Positions 40,701 to 53,166 of a stretch of 64,000 nt of DNA are shown here, piece by piece. Source of the stretch: Colletes latitarsis. Its lineage: Eukaryota > Arthropoda > Insecta > Hymenoptera > Colletidae. The number at the start of each line of letters is the position of its first letter. The stretch's first letter is position 1. The position numbers and the translations under genes were made by a program. The notes beneath the pieces are model-generated. The model was not told the origin of the DNA. It saw nothing but the letters and a program-made list of their open reading frames with translations, and did no database searches. The stretch is from contig NC_135134.1 in assembly GCF_051014445.1 (NCBI RefSeq), positions 9,763,672 to 9,827,671 on the forward strand, written 5' to 3'.

Positions 40701-40708
40701 AACCAGGT
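40701..40708. other. Family A / family B junction inside one monomer
   Basis: Up to position 40,700 the monomer reads A-type (ATATTGATCGA, where B has ATATTAATCGC). From 40,709 it reads B-type (GTAATTAACTGTTTCGGTGT, where A has TTAATCGACTGTTTCAG). The bases between, AACCAGGT, are common to both families, so the exchange point lies in these 8 bp. The A part matches the monomer at about 39,880-40,000, some 706 bp (four monomers) upstream, including the rare GCGATATCGTC. Nothing non-satellite lies between the families, so a homologous exchange is more likely than an insertion-mediated join. Confidence 0.85.
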
Positions 40709-41220
40709 GTAATTAACTGTTTCGGTGTAGAACCACATTACTAAGGAATCCAAGCAAGAAAAGACCCAGGATCTGGCCAACAAGTATGCGGAAAATGCGA
40801 AAGTACGAGCAAGATGAGGGCAAATCCCAGACCTAACCGAGACATAACCGGCGTTATCCTCTAAAATATTATTCGCAATTAGGTTTAATTGACTGCTTCG
40901 GTGTGGTACCGCATTATTACGTGATCCAAACCAGAAAAAGCCCTGGATCTGGCCAAGAAGTATGCGAAAAATGCGAAAGTACGAGCCAGATGAGGGCAAA
41001 TCCCAGACATAACCGAGACATAACCGGCGATATCCTCTATTATATTAATCGCAACCAGGTGTAATTGACTGTTTCGGTGTGGAACGACATTACTACGGGA
41101 TACAAGACAGAAAAAACCCAGGATCTGGCCAACAAGTATGCGAAAATTGCGAAAGTACGAGCCAGATGGGGGCAAATCCCAGACATAACCGAGACATAAC
41201 CGGCGTTATCCTCTATTATA
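40705..41220 (+). repeat. First family B monomers after the junction
   Basis: About three monomers. Two successive unit starts lack the usual CTCTAAAATATTAATCGC and instead read CTCTATTATATTAATCGC (about 41,035 and 41,211). The second is followed by the segment that recurs 6,326 bp downstream. KpnI-type and BamHI-type features are mixed here, for example GGAACGACATTACTACGGGA. Confidence 0.78.
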
Positions 41221-42070
41221 TTAATCGCAACCAGGTGTAATTGACTGTTTCGGTGTAAAACCACATTACTACGGGATCCAAGACAGAAATAGCCCAGGAT
41301 CTGGCCAACAAGTATGCGGAAAATGCGAAAGTACGAGCAAGATGAGGGCAGATCCCGGACCTAACCGAGACATAACCGGCGTTATCCTCTAAAATATTAA
41401 TCACAACCAGGTTTAAGTGACTGTTTCGGTGTGGTACCGCATTACTACGTGATCCATACCAGAAAAAGTCCAGGATCTGGCCAACAAGTATGCGAAAAAT
41501 GCGAATGTACGAGCCAGATGAGGGCAAATCCCACACCTAACCGAGACATAACGGCGTTATCCTCGAAAATATTAATCGCAACCAGGTTTAATTGACTGTT
41601 TCGGTGTGGTACCGCATTACCACGTGATCCAAACCAGAAATATCCCAGGATCTGGCCAACAAGTATGCGTAAAATGCGAAAGTACGAGACAGATAAGGGC
41701 AAATCCCAGACCTAACCCAGTCATAACCGGCGTTCTCCTCTAAAATATTAATCGCGACCAGGTGTAATTAACTGTTTCGGTGTGGAACCACATTACTACG
41801 GGATCCAAGCCAGAAAAAACCCAGGATCTGGCCAACAAGTATGCAAAAAACGCGATAGTATGAGCCAGATGATTCGAAATCCCAGAACTAACCAAGACTC
41901 AACCGGCGTCATCCACTAGAATATTAATCGCAGCCAGGTTTAATTGACTGTTTCGGTGTGGTACCTCATTATCACGTGATCCAAACCAGAAATATCCCAG
42001 GATCTGGCCAACAAGTTTGCGTAAAATGCGAAAGTACGAGTCAGATGAGGGCAAATCCCAGACCTATCCG
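41221..42070 (+). repeat. 0.85-kb B segment, copy 1 of a 6,326-bp offset pair
   Basis: Recurs at 47,547-48,396, 36 monomers downstream. The copies share GTGTAAAACCACATTACTAC, GGTTTAAGTGACTG, the unusual GATGATTCGAAATCCCAG and CATCCACTAGAATATTAATC. A few single-base differences are present, such as AACCAAGACTC against AACCGAGACTC. Confidence 0.82.
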
Positions 42071-42595
42071 AGACATTACCGGCGTTCTCCTCTAAAATAT
42101 TAATCGCAACCAGGTTTAATTGTCTGTTTCGGTGTGGTACCACATTACTGCGTGATCCAAACCAGAAATAGCCCAGGATCTGGCCAACAAGTATGCGGAA
42201 AATGCGAAAGTACGAGCAAGATGACGGCAAATCCCAGACCTAACTGAGACATAACCGCCGTTATCCTCTAAAATATTATTCGCATTCAGGTTTAATTGAC
42301 TGTTTCGGTGTGGTACCGCATTATTACGTGATCCAAGCCAGAAAAAGCCCTGGATCTGGCCAAGAGGTATGCGGAAAATGCGAAAGTACGAGCCAGATGA
42401 GGGCAAATCCCAGACATAACCGAGACATAACCGGCGTTATCCCCTAAAATATTAATCGCAACCAGGTGTAATTAACTGTTTCGGTGTGGAACCACATTAC
42501 TACGGGATCCAAGCCAGAAAATGGCGAGGATCTGGCCAACAAGTATGCGAAAAGTGCGAAAGTACGAGCCAGATGAGGGCAAATCCCAGAACTAA

Positions 42596-43474
42596 CCGAG
42601 ACATAACCGGCGTTATCCTCTAAAATATTAATCGCCACCAGGTTTAATTGACTGTTTCGGTGTGGTACCGCATTACCACGTGATCCAAACCAGAAAAATC
42701 CCAGGATCTGGCCAACAAGTATGCGTAAAATGCGAAAGTAAGAGCCAGATGAGGGCAAATCCCATACCTAACCGAGACATAACCGGCGTTATCCTCTAAA
42801 ATATTAATCGCAACCAGGTTTAATTGTCTGTTTCGGAGTGGAACCACATTACTACGGGATCCAAGCCAGAAAAAACCAAGGATTTGGCCACAAGTATGTG
42901 AAAAACGCGAAAGTATGAGCCAGATGAGGGCAAATCCCAGACCTAACCGAGACATAACCGGCGTTATCCTCTAAAATATTAATCACGACTAGGTTTAATT
43001 GACTGTTTCGGTGTGCAGCCACATTACTACGTGATCCATACCTGAAAAAGCCCAGGATCTGGCCAACAAGTATGCGGAAAATGCGAAAGTACGAGCCAGA
43101 TGAGGGCAAATCCCAGACATAACCGAGACATAACGGGCGTTATCCACTAAAAATTTAATCGCAACCAGGTTTAATTGACTGTTTCGGTGTGGTACCGCAT
43201 TACCACGTGATCCAAACCAGAAAAAAGCCGGGATCTGGCCAACAAGTATGCGAAAAATGCGAAAGTATGAGCTAGATGGTGGCAAATACCAGACCTAACC
43301 CAGGCATAACCGGCGTTCTCCTCTAAAATATAAATCGGAACCAGCTTTTAGTGACTGTTTCAGTGTGGTACCACATTACTACGTGATCCAAACCTGAAAA
43401 AGACCAGGATCTGGCCAACAAGTATGCGAAAAATGCGAAAGTACAAGCCAGATGAGGGCTAATACCAGACCTTA
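42596..43474 (+). repeat. Five-monomer B unit (879 bp), copy 1
   Basis: Five monomers in a fixed order: a CGCCACCAGG KpnI-type unit, a GGAGTGGAACC BamHI-type unit with GGCCACAAG, a GTGTGCAGCCAC unit, a CACTAAAAATTTAATCGC unit, and a TCGGAACCAGCTTTTAGTGA unit with A-like TTTCAGTGTGGTACCACATT. The same five recur 2,285 bp downstream. Confidence 0.85.
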
Positions 43475-43518
43475 CCGAGACATAACCGGCGTTATCCTCT
43501 AAAATATTAATCGCCACC

Positions 43519-43954
43519 AGGTTTAATTGACTGTTTCGGTGTGGTACCGCATTATTACGTGATCCAAACCAGAAAAAGCCCTGGATCTGGCCAAGAGGTA
43601 TGCGAAAAATGCAAAAGTACGAGACAAATGAGGGCAAATCCCAGACATAACCGAGACATAACCGGAGTTATCATGTATTATATTAATCGCAACCAGGTGT
43701 AATTGACTGTTTCGGTGTAGAACCACATTACTACGGGATCCAAGACAGAAAAAACCCAGGATTTGGCCAAGAAGTATGCGAAAATTGCGAAAGTATGAGC
43801 AAGATGAGGGCAAATACCAGACCTAACCCAGACATAACCGGCGTTATCCTCTGAAATATTAATCACAACCCGGTTTAATTGACTGTTTCGGTGTCGTACC
43901 GCATTACTACGTGATCTATACCAGCAAAAGGCTAGGATCTGGCCACAAGTATGC
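43519..43954 (+). repeat. 0.44-kb B segment, copy 1 of a 527-bp offset pair
   Basis: Recurs 527 bp (three monomers) later at 44,046-44,481, and again at about 48,438-48,873. The shared words CCGGAGTTATCATGTATTAT, GAGACAAATGAGGGC and GTGTCGTACCGC mark it. Part of it is also found at about 55,749-56,080. Confidence 0.83.
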
Positions 43955-44045
43955 GAAAAATGCGAAAGTACGACCCAAATGAGGGCAAATACCAGACCTA
44001 ACCGAGACATAACCGGCGTTATCCTCTAAAATATTATTCGCATTC

Positions 44046-44481
44046 AGGTTTAATTGACTGTTTCGGTGTGGTTCCGCATTATTACGTGATCCAAACCAGA
44101 AAAAGCCCTGGATCTGGCCAAGAGGTATGCGAAAAATGCAAAAGTACGAGACAAATGAGGGCAAATCCCAGACATAACCGAGACATAACCGGAGTTATCA
44201 TGTATTATATTAATCGCAACCAGGTGTAATTGACTGTTTCGGTGTAGAACCACATTACTACGGGATCCAAGACAGAAAAAACCCAGGATCTGGCCAACAC
44301 GTATGCGAAAATTGCGAAAGTATGAACAAGATGAGGGCAAATACCAGACCTAACCCAGACATAACCGGCGTTATCCTCTGAAATATTAATCACAACCCGG
44401 TTTAATTGACTGTTTCGGTGTCGTACCGCATTACTACGTGATCTATACCAGAAAAAGGCTAGGATCTGGCCACAAGTATGT
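44046..44481 (+). repeat. 0.44-kb B segment, copy 2 of a 527-bp offset pair
   Basis: Copy of 43,519-43,954 with small differences (GTGGTTCCGC, GCCAACACGTATG). It ends where the sequence passes into the AAGAACGCGAAAGCATGAAC subtype. Confidence 0.83.
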
Positions 44482-44880
44482 GAAGAACGCGAAAGCATGA
44501 ACCAGATGATTGCAAATACCAGAACTAACCCAGACATACCCAGCGTGATCCTCTAAAATACTAATCGGAACCAGCTTTTATTGACTGTTTCAGGGTGGTG
44601 CCACATTACTACGTGATCCAAACCAGAAATAGCCCAGGATCTGGCCACCAAGTATGCGGAAAATGCGAAAGTACGAGCAAGATGTGGGCAAATCCCAGAC
44701 CTAACCGAGACATAACCGGCGTTATCCTCTAAAATATTATTCGCAATCAGGTTTAATTGGCTGTTTCGGTGTGGTACCGCATTATTACGTTATCCAAACC
44801 AGAAAAAGCCCTGGATCTAGCCAAGAAGTATGCGAAAAATGCGAAAGTACGAGCCAGATGAGGGCAAATCCCAGAACTAA

Positions 44881-45759
44881 CCGAGACATAACCGGCGTTA
44901 TCCTCTAAAATATTAATCGCCACCAGGTTTAATTGACTGTTTCGGTGTGGTACCGCATTACCACGTGATCCAAACCAGAAATATCCCAGGATCTGGCCAA
45001 CAAGTATGCGTAAAATGCGTAAGTTAGAGCCAGATGAGGGCAAATCCCATACCTAACCGAGACATAACCGGCGTTATCCTCTAAAATATTAATCGCAACC
45101 AGGTTTAATTGACTGTTTCGGAGTGGAACCACATTACTACGGGATCCAAGCCAGAAAAAACCAAGGATTTGGCCACAAGTATGTGAAAAACGCGAAAGTA
45201 TGAGCCAGATGAGGGCAAATCCCAGACCTAACCGAGACATAACCGGCGTTATCCTCTAAAATATTAATCACGACCAGGTTTAATTGACTGTTTCGGTGTG
45301 CAGCCACATTACTACGTGATCCATACCTGAAAAAGCCCAGGATCTGGCCAACAAGTATGCGGAAAATGCGAAAGTACGAGCCAGATGAGGGCAAATCCCA
45401 GACATAAACGAGACATAACGGGCGTTATCCACTAAAAATTTAATCGCAACCAGGTTTAATTGACTGTTTCGGTGTGGTACCGCATTACCACGTGATCCAA
45501 ACCAGAAAAAAGCCGGGATCTGGCCAACAAGTATGCGAAAAATGCGAAAGTATGAGCTAGATGGTGGCAAATACCAGACCTAACCCAGGCATAACCGGCG
45601 TTCTCCTCTAAAATATAAATCGGAACCAGCTTTTAGTGACTGTTTCAGTGTGGTACCACATTACTACGTGATCCAAACCTGAAAAAGACCAGGAGCTGGC
45701 CAACAAGTATGCGAAAAATGCGAAAGTACAAGCCAGATGAGGGCTAATACCAGACCTTA
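44881..45759 (+). repeat. Five-monomer B unit (879 bp), copy 2
   Basis: Offset 2,285 bp (13 monomers) from copy 1 and immediately followed by copy 3 at an offset of 879 bp. The order of the five monomer subtypes is unchanged. The surrounding match to copy 1 extends over 44,826-45,839. Confidence 0.87.
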
Positions 45760-48012
45760 CCGAGACATAACCGGCGTTATCCTCTAAAATATTAATCGCC
45801 ACCAGGTTTAATTGACTGTTTCGGTGTGGTACCGCATTACCACGTGATCCAAACCAGAAATATCCCAGGATCTGGCCAACAAGTATCCGTAAAATGCGAA
45901 AGTAAGAGCCAGATGAGGGCAAATCCCATACCTAACCGAGGCATAACCGGCGTTATCCTCTAAAATATTAATCGCAACCAGGTTTAATTGACTGTTTCGG
46001 AGTGGAACCACATTACTACGGGATCCAAGCCAGAAAAAACCAAGGATTTGGCCACAAGTATGTGAAAAACGCGAAAGTATGAGCCAGATGAGGGCAAATC
46101 CCAGACCTAACCGAGACATAACCGGCGTTATCCTCTAAAATATTAATCACGACCAGGTTTAATTGACTGTTTCGGTGTGCAGCCACATTACTACGTGATC
46201 CATACCTGAAAAAGCCCAGGATCTGGCCAACAAGTATGCGGAAAATGCGAAAGTACGAGCCAGATGAGGGCAAATCCCAGACATAACCGAGACATAACGG
46301 GCGTTATCCACTAAAAATTTAATCGCAACCAGGTTTAATTGACTGTTTCGGTGTGGTACCGCATTACCACGTGATCCAAACCAGAAAAAAGCCGGGATCT
46401 GGCCAACAAGTATGCGAAAAATGCGAAAGTATGAGCTAGATTGTGGCAAATACCAGACCTAACCCAGGCATAACCGGCGTTCTCCTCTAAAATATAAATC
46501 GGAACCAGCTTTTAGTGACTGTTTCAGTGTGGTACCACATAACTACGTGATCCAAACCTGAAAAAGACCACGATCTGGCCAACAAGTTTGCGAAAGATGC
46601 GAAAGTACAAGCCAGATGAGGGCTAATACCAGACCTTACCGAGACATAACCGGCGTTATCCTCTAAAATATTAATCACGACCAGGTTTAATTGACTGTTT
46701 CGGTGTCGAGCCACATTACTACCTGATCCAAACCTGAAAAAGCCCAGGATCTGGTCAACAAGTATGCGAAAAATGCGAAAGTGCGACCCAGATGAGGGCA
46801 AATCCCAGACCTAACCGAGACATAACCGGCGTTATCGTCTAAAATATTAATCGCAACCATGTTTAATTGACTGTTTCGGGGTGGTACCGCATTACTGCGT
46901 GATCCAAACCAGAAAAAGGCCAGGATCTGGCCAACAACTGTGCGAAAAATGTGAAAGTACGAGCCAGATGAAGGAAAATACCAGACCTAACCCAGACATA
47001 ACCGGCGTTATCCTCTAAAATATTAATCGCAACCAGGTGTAATTGACTGCTTCGGTGTGGTACCGCATTACTACGTGATCCAAACGAGAAAAACGCCAGG
47101 ATCTGGCCAACAAGTATGCGAAAAATGCGAAAGTATAAGCTAGATGGTGGCAAATACCAGACCTAACCCAGTCATAACCGGCGTTCTCCTCTAAAATATT
47201 AATCACGACCAGGTGTAATTGACTGTTTCGGTTTGGAGCCACATTACTACGGGTTCCATACCAGAAAAAACACAGGATCTGGCCAACAAGTATGCGAAAT
47301 CGCGAAAGTATGAGCCAGATGATTGCAAATGAACTAACGCAGCCATAACCAGCGTTATCCTCTAAATTACTAATCGGAACCAGCTTTTATTGACTGTTTC
47401 AGTGTGGTACCACATTAGTACGTGATCCAAACCAGAAAAAAGCCCAGGATCTGGCCAACAAGTATGCGAAAAATGCGAAAGTACGAGCCAGTTGAAGGCA
47501 AATACCAGACCTAACCCAGACATAACCGGCGTTACCCTCTAAAATATTAATCGCAACCAGGTGTAATTGACTGTTTCGGTGTAAAACCACATTACTACGG
47601 GATCCAAGACAGAAATAGCCCAGGATCTGGCCAACAAGTATGCGGAAAATGCGAAAGTACGAGCAAGATGGGGGCAAATCCCGGACCTAACCGAGACATA
47701 ACCGGCGTTATCCTCTAAAATATTAATCACAACCAGGTTTAAGTGACTGTTTCGGTGTGGTACCGCATTACTACGTGATCCATACCAGAAAAAGTCCAGG
47801 ATCTGGCCAACAAGTATGCGAAAAATGCGAATGTACGAGCCAGATGAGGGCAAATCCCACACCTAACCGAGACATAACGGCGTTATCCTGGAAAATATTA
47901 ATCGCAACCAGGTTTAATTGACTGTTTCGGTGTGGTACCGCATTACCACGTGATCCAAACCAGAAATATCCCAGGATCTGGCCAACAAGTATGCGTAAAA
48001 TGCGAAAGTACG
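45700..48012 (+). repeat. 2.3-kb B block, copy 1 of a 7,736-bp offset pair
   Basis: Corresponds base for base to 53,436-55,748 (44 monomers downstream). By eye I noted one substitution: G at 46,940 against A at 54,676. The block includes a monomer with the 6-bp shortening GCAAATGAACTAACGCAG near 47,327, present in both copies. The left limit is set by GAGCTGGCC against GATCTGGCC, the right limit by ACGAGTCAGATAAG against ACGAGACAAATGAG. Confidence 0.88.
45760..46638 (+). repeat. Five-monomer B unit (879 bp), copy 3, directly tandem with copy 2
   Basis: Directly adjoining copy 2 in register, the clearest tandem higher-order repeat in family B. The fifth monomer has drifted (CATAACTACGTG, ACCACGATCTGG and TTTGCGAAAGATG). 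This copy recurs 7,736 bp downstream. Confidence 0.87.
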
Positions 48013-48396
48013 AGTCAGATAAGGGCAAATCCCAGACCTAACCCAGTCATAACCGGCGTTCTCCTCTAAAATATTAATCACGACCAGGTGTAATTAACTG
48101 TTTCGGTGTGGAACCACATTACTACGGGATCCAAACCAGAAAAAACCCAGGATCTGGCCAACAAGTATGCAAAAAACGCGATAGTATGAGCCAGATGATT
48201 CGAAATCCCAGAACTAACCGAGACTCAACCGGCGTCATCCACTAGAATATTAATCGCAGCCAGGTTTAATTGACTGTTTCGGTGTGGTACCACATTACTG
48301 CGTGATCCAAACCAGAAATATCCCAGGATCTGGCCAACAAGTTTGCGTAAAATGCGAAAGTACGAGTCAGATGAGGGCAAATCCCAGACCTAACTG
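47547..48396 (+). repeat. 0.85-kb B segment, copy 2 of a 6,326-bp offset pair
   Basis: Copy of 41,221-42,070. Its first 0.47 kb also lies inside the 7,736-bp offset block, so the same monomers occur a third time at about 55,283-55,748. Confidence 0.82.
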
Positions 48397-48899
48397 AGAC
48401 ATAACCGGCGTTATCCTCTAAAATATTATTCGCATTCAGGTTTAATTGACTGTTTCGGTGTGGTACCGCATTATTACGTGATCCAAACCAGAAAAAGCCC
48501 TGGATCTGGCCAAGAGGTATGCGAAAAATGCAAAAGTACGAGACAAATGAGGGCAAATCCCAGACATAACCGAGACATAACCGGAGTTATCATGTATTAT
48601 ATTAATCGCAACCAGGTGTAATTGACTGTTTCGGTGTAGAACCACATTACTACGGGATCCAAGACAGAAAAAACCCAGGATCTGGCCAACAAGTATGCGA
48701 AAAATGCGAAAGTATGAGCAAGATGAGGGCAAATACCAGACCTAACCCAGACATAACCGGCGTTATCCTCTGAAATATTAATCACAACCCGGTTTAATTG
48801 ACTGTTTCGGTGTCGTACCGCATTACTACGTGATCTATACCAGAAAAAGGCTAGGATCTGGCCAACAAGTATGCGAAAAATGCGAAAGTACGACCCAGA

Positions 48900-50526
48900 T
48901 GAGGGCAAATACCAGACCTAACCGAGACATAACCGGCGTTATCCTCTAAAATATTAATCGCAACCAGGTGTAATTAACTGTTTCGGTGTGGAACCACATT
49001 ACTACGGGATCCAAGCCAGAAAATGGCGAGGATCTGGCCAACAAGTATGCGAAAAGTGCGAAAGTACGAGCCAGATGAGGGCAAATCCCAGAACTAACCG
49101 AGACATAACCGGCGTTATCCTCTAAAATATTAATCGCCACCAGGTTTAATTGACTGTTTCGGTGTGGTACCGCATTACCACGTGATCCAAACCAGAAATA
49201 TCCCAGGATCTGGCCAACAAGTATGCGTAAAATGCGAAAGTAAGAGCCAGATGAGGGCAAATCCCATACCTAACCGAGACATAACCGGCATTATCCTCTA
49301 AAATATTAATCACAACCAGGTTTAATTGACTGTTTCGGAGTGGAACCACATTACTACGGGATCCAAGCCAGAAAAAACCCAGGATCTGGCCACAAGTATG
49401 TGAAGAACGCGAAAGCATGAACCAGATGATTGCAAATACCAGAACTAACCCAGACATTCCCAGCGTGATCCTCTAAAATACTAATCGGAACCAGCTTTTA
49501 TTGACTGTTTCAGGGTGGTGCCACATTACTACGTGATCCAAACCAGAAATAGCCCAGGATCTGGCCACCAAGTATGCGGAAAATGCGAAAGTACGAGCAA
49601 GATGTGGGCTAATCCCAGACCTAACCGAGACATAACCGGCGTTATCCTCTAAAATATTATTCGCAATCAGGTTTAATTGACTGTTTCGGTGTGGTACCGC
49701 ATTATTACGTGATCCAAACCAGAAAAAGCCCTGGATCTGGCCATGAAGTATGCGAAAAATGCGAAAGTACGAGCCAGATGAGGGCAAATCCCAGACATAA
49801 CCGAGACATAACCGGCGTTATCCCCTAAAATATTAATCGCAACCAGGTGTAATTAACTGTTTCGGTGTGGAACCACATTACTACGGGATCCAAGCCAGAA
49901 AATGGCGAGGATCTGGCCAACAAGTATGCGAAAAGTGCGAAAGTACGAGCCAGATGAGGGCAAATCCCAGAACTAACCGAGACATAACCGGCGTTATCCT
50001 CTAAAATATTAATCGCCACCAGGTTTAATTGACTGTTTCGGTGTGGTACCGCATTACCACGTGATCCAAACCAGAAACATCCCAGGATCTGGCCAACAAG
50101 TATGCGTAAAATGCGAAAGTAAGAGCCAGATGAGGGCAAATCCCATACCTAACCGAGACATAACCGGCGTTATCCTCTAAAATATTAATCGCAACCAGGT
50201 TTAATTGACTGTTTCGGAGTGGAACCACATTACTACGGGATCCAAGCCAGAAAAAACCAAGGATTTGGCCACAAGTATGTGAAAAACGCGAAAGTATGAG
50301 CCAGATGAGGGCAAATCCCAGACCTAACCGAGACATAACCGGCGTTATCCTCTAAAATATTAATCACGACCAGGTTTAATTGCCTGTTTCGGTGTGCAGC
50401 CACATTACTACGTGATCCATACCTGAAAAAGCCCAGGATCTGGCCAACAAGTATGCGGAAAATGCGAAAGTACGAGCCAGATGAGGGCAAATCCCAGACA
50501 TAACCGAGACATAACGGGCGTTATCC
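48900..50526 (+). repeat. 15-monomer B unit, copy 1 of a 2,640-bp offset pair
   Basis: Recurs at 51,540-53,166, exactly 15 x 176 bp downstream. Looser similarity at the same offset extends upstream to about 48,440. The pair shares CCAGAAAATGGCGAGGATC, CGCCACCAGG and CAGGGTGGTGCCACATTA. The match ends where TTATCCACTAAAAATTTAAT in this copy is replaced by TTATCCTCTATTATATTAAT. Confidence 0.85.
49461..49636 (+). repeat. Mosaic B monomer with family A-like middle (B3 type)
   Basis: A full 176-bp unit beginning CAGCGTGATCCTCTAAAATA and continuing CTAATCGGAACCAGCTTTTA, then TTGACTGTTTCAGGGTGGTG, then CCACATTACTACGTGATCC. The TTTCAG and CCACATT words are those of family A, while the flanks are B. 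The TCGGAACCAGCTTTTA word recurs at about 43,335, 44,565, 45,620, 46,500, 47,373, 50,716, 52,125, 54,236, 55,109, 56,520, 57,752, 59,160, 59,687 and 60,214. Confidence 0.82.
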
Positions 50527-52542
50527 ACTAAAAATTTAATCGCAACCAGGTTTAATTGACTGTTTCGGTGTGGTACCGCATTACCACGTGATCCAAACCA
50601 GAAAAAAGCCGGGATCTGGCCAACAAGTATGCGAAAAATGCGAACGTATGAGCTAGATGGTGGCAAATACCAGACCTAACCCAGGCATAACCGGCGTTCT
50701 CCTCTAAAATATAAATCGGAACCAGCTTTTATTGACTGTTTCAGTGTGGTACCACATTAGTACGTGATCCAAACCAGAAAAAAAGCCCAGGATCTGGCCA
50801 ACAAGTATGCGAAAAATGCGAAAGTACGAGCCAGACGAAGGCAAATACCAGACCTAACCCAGACATAACCGGCGTTACCCTCTAAAATGTTAACCGCAAC
50901 CAGTTGTAATTGACTGCTTCGGTGTGGAACCACATTACTACGTGATCCAAACCAGAAATAGCCCAGGATCTGGCCAACAAGTATGCGGAAAATGCGAAAG
51001 TACGAGCAAGATGAGGGCAAATCCCAGACCTAACCGAGACATAACCGGCGTTATCCTCTAAAATATTATTCGCAATCAGGTTTAATTGACTGTTTCGGAG
51101 TGGTACCGCATTATTACGTGATCCAAACCAGAAAAAGCCCTGGATCTGGCCAAGAAGTATGTGAAAAATGCGAAAGTACGAGCCAGATGAGGGCAAATCC
51201 CAGACATAACCGAGACATAACCGGCGTTATCCTCTATTATATTAATCGCAACCAGGTGTAATTGACTGTTTCGGTGTGAAACCACATTACTACGGGATCC
51301 AAGACAGAAATAGCCCAGGATCTGGCCAACAAGTATGCGGAAAACGCGAAAGTATGAGCCAGATGAGGGCAAATCCCAGACCTAACCGAGACATAACCGG
51401 CGTTATCCTCTGAAATATTATTCACAACCCGGTTTAATTGACTGTTTCGGTGTCGTACCGCATTACTACGTGATCTAAACGGGAAAAAGGCTAGGATCTG
51501 GCCAACAAGTATGCGAAAAATGCGAAAGTACGACCCAGATGAGGGCAACTACCAGACCTAACCGAGACATAACCGGCGTTATCCTCTAAAATATTAATCG
51601 CAACCAGGTGTAATTAACTGTTTCGGTGTGGAACCACATTACTACGGGATCCAAGCCAGAAAATGGCGAGGATCTGGCCAACAAGTATGCGAAAAGTGCG
51701 AAAGTACGAGCCAGATGAGGGCAAATCCCAGAACTAACCGAGACATAACCGGCGTTATCCTCTAAAATATTAATCGCCACCAGGTTTAATTGACTGTTTC
51801 GGTGTGGTACCGCATTACCACGTGATGCAAACCAGAAATATCCCAGGATCTGGCCAACAAGTATGCGTAAAATGCGAAAGTAAGAGCCAGATGAGGGCAA
51901 ATCCCATACCTAACCGAGACATAACCGGCATTATCCTCTAAAATATTAATCACAACCAGGTTTAATTGACTGTTTCGGAGTGGAACCACATTACTACGGG
52001 ATCCAAGCCAGAAAAAACCCAGGATCTGGCCACAAGGATGTGAAGAACGCGAAAGCATGAACCAGATGATTGCAAATACCAGAACTAACCCAGACATACC
52101 CAGCGTGATCCTCTAAAATACTAATCGGAACCAGCTTTTATTGACTGTTTCAGGGTGGTGCCACATTACTACGTGATCCAAACCAGAAATAGCCCAGGAT
52201 CTGGCCACCAAGTATGCGGAAAATGCGAAAGTACGAGCAAGATGTGGGCAAATCCCAGACCTAACCGAGACATAACCGGCGTTATCCTCTAAAATATTAT
52301 TCGCAATCAGGTTTAATTGACTGTTTCGGTGTGGTACCGCATTATTACGTGATCCTAACCAGAAAAAGCCCTGGATCTGGCCATGAAGTATGCGAAAAAT
52401 GCGAAAGTACGAGCCAGATGAGGGCAAATCCCAGACATAACCGAGACATAACCGGCGTTATCCCCTAAAATATTAATCGCAACCAGGTGTAATTAACTGT
52501 TTCGGTGTGGAACCACATTACTACGGGATCCAAGCCAGAAAA
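49832..52542 (+). repeat. 2.7-kb B block, copy 1 of a 7,035-bp offset pair
   Basis: Corresponds to 56,867-59,577, 40 monomers downstream. I noted only a few substitutions, for example G at 50,889 against A at 57,924, and G at 52,037 against T at 59,072. The left edge follows TTATCCCC against TTATCCTC. The right edge is where GAAAATGGCGAGG in this copy is replaced by GAAAAAACCCAGG. Confidence 0.88.
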
Positions 52543-53166
52543 TGGCGAGGATCTGGCCAACAAGTATGCGAAAAGTGCGAAAGTACGAGCCAGATGAGGG
52601 CAAATCCCAGAACTAACCGAGACATAACCGGCGTTATCCTCTAAAATATTAATCGCCACCAGGTTTAATTGACTGTTTCGGTGTGGTACCGCATTACCAC
52701 GTGATCCAAACCAGAAATATCCCAGGATCTGGCCAACAAGTATGCGTAAAATGCGAAAGTAAGAGCCAGATGAGGGCAAATCCCATACCTAACCGAGACA
52801 TAACCGGCGTTATCCTCTAAAATATTAATCGCAGCCAGGTTTAATTGACTGTTTCGGAGTGGAACCACATTACTACGGGATCCAAGCCAGAAAAAACCAA
52901 GGATTTGGCCACAAGTATGTGAAAAACGCGAAAGTATGAGCCAGATGAGGGCAAATCCCAGACCTAACCGAGACATAACCGGCGTTATCCTCTAAAATAT
53001 TAATCACGACCGGGTTTAATTGACTGTTTCGGTGTGCAGCCACATTACTACGTGATCCATACCTGAAAAAGCCCAGGATCTGGCCAACAAGTATGCGGAA
53101 AATGCGAAAGTACGAGCCAGATGAGGGCAAATCCCAGACATAACCGAGACATAACGGGCGTTATCC
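51540..53166 (+). repeat. 15-monomer B unit, copy 2 of a 2,640-bp offset pair
   Basis: Copy of 48,900-50,526. The part up to 52,542 is again copied 7,035 bp downstream, so the same stretch exists in several nested versions. Confidence 0.85.

Larger units (their letters stand above)
1..40704 (+). repeat. Satellite family A domain
   Basis: About 231 monomers share A-type diagnostic bases: ATGCGTTATCCTCTAAAATA at the chosen unit start, GATCGAAACCAGG, GTTTCAGTGTGGTACCACAT, GGATCTGTTCAACAAG, GTATGTGAAGTATGCGAAAG and CCTAGACCTAAC. My by-eye consensus is 176 bp with 73 G or C bases and about five CpG sites. The domain is heterogeneous. Recognisable subtypes include TTTATCAAGACCAGG with TTGAATGTTTCAG, AATAATAATTGAAACC with GGTCTGCTTCAG, CATTTTGCTACGTTATCC with GTATGTTAAAACTGCG, and GATCGTGACCAGG. 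These are intermixed and not strictly periodic, except inside the recent duplications listed separately. Confidence 0.93.

Noticed and set aside
1..40704. Many 60-71 codon plus-strand frames beginning at ATGCGTTATCC
   Set aside because: They start at the same monomer position in successive copies and end one monomer later. They are a by-product of the repeat, not a gene family.
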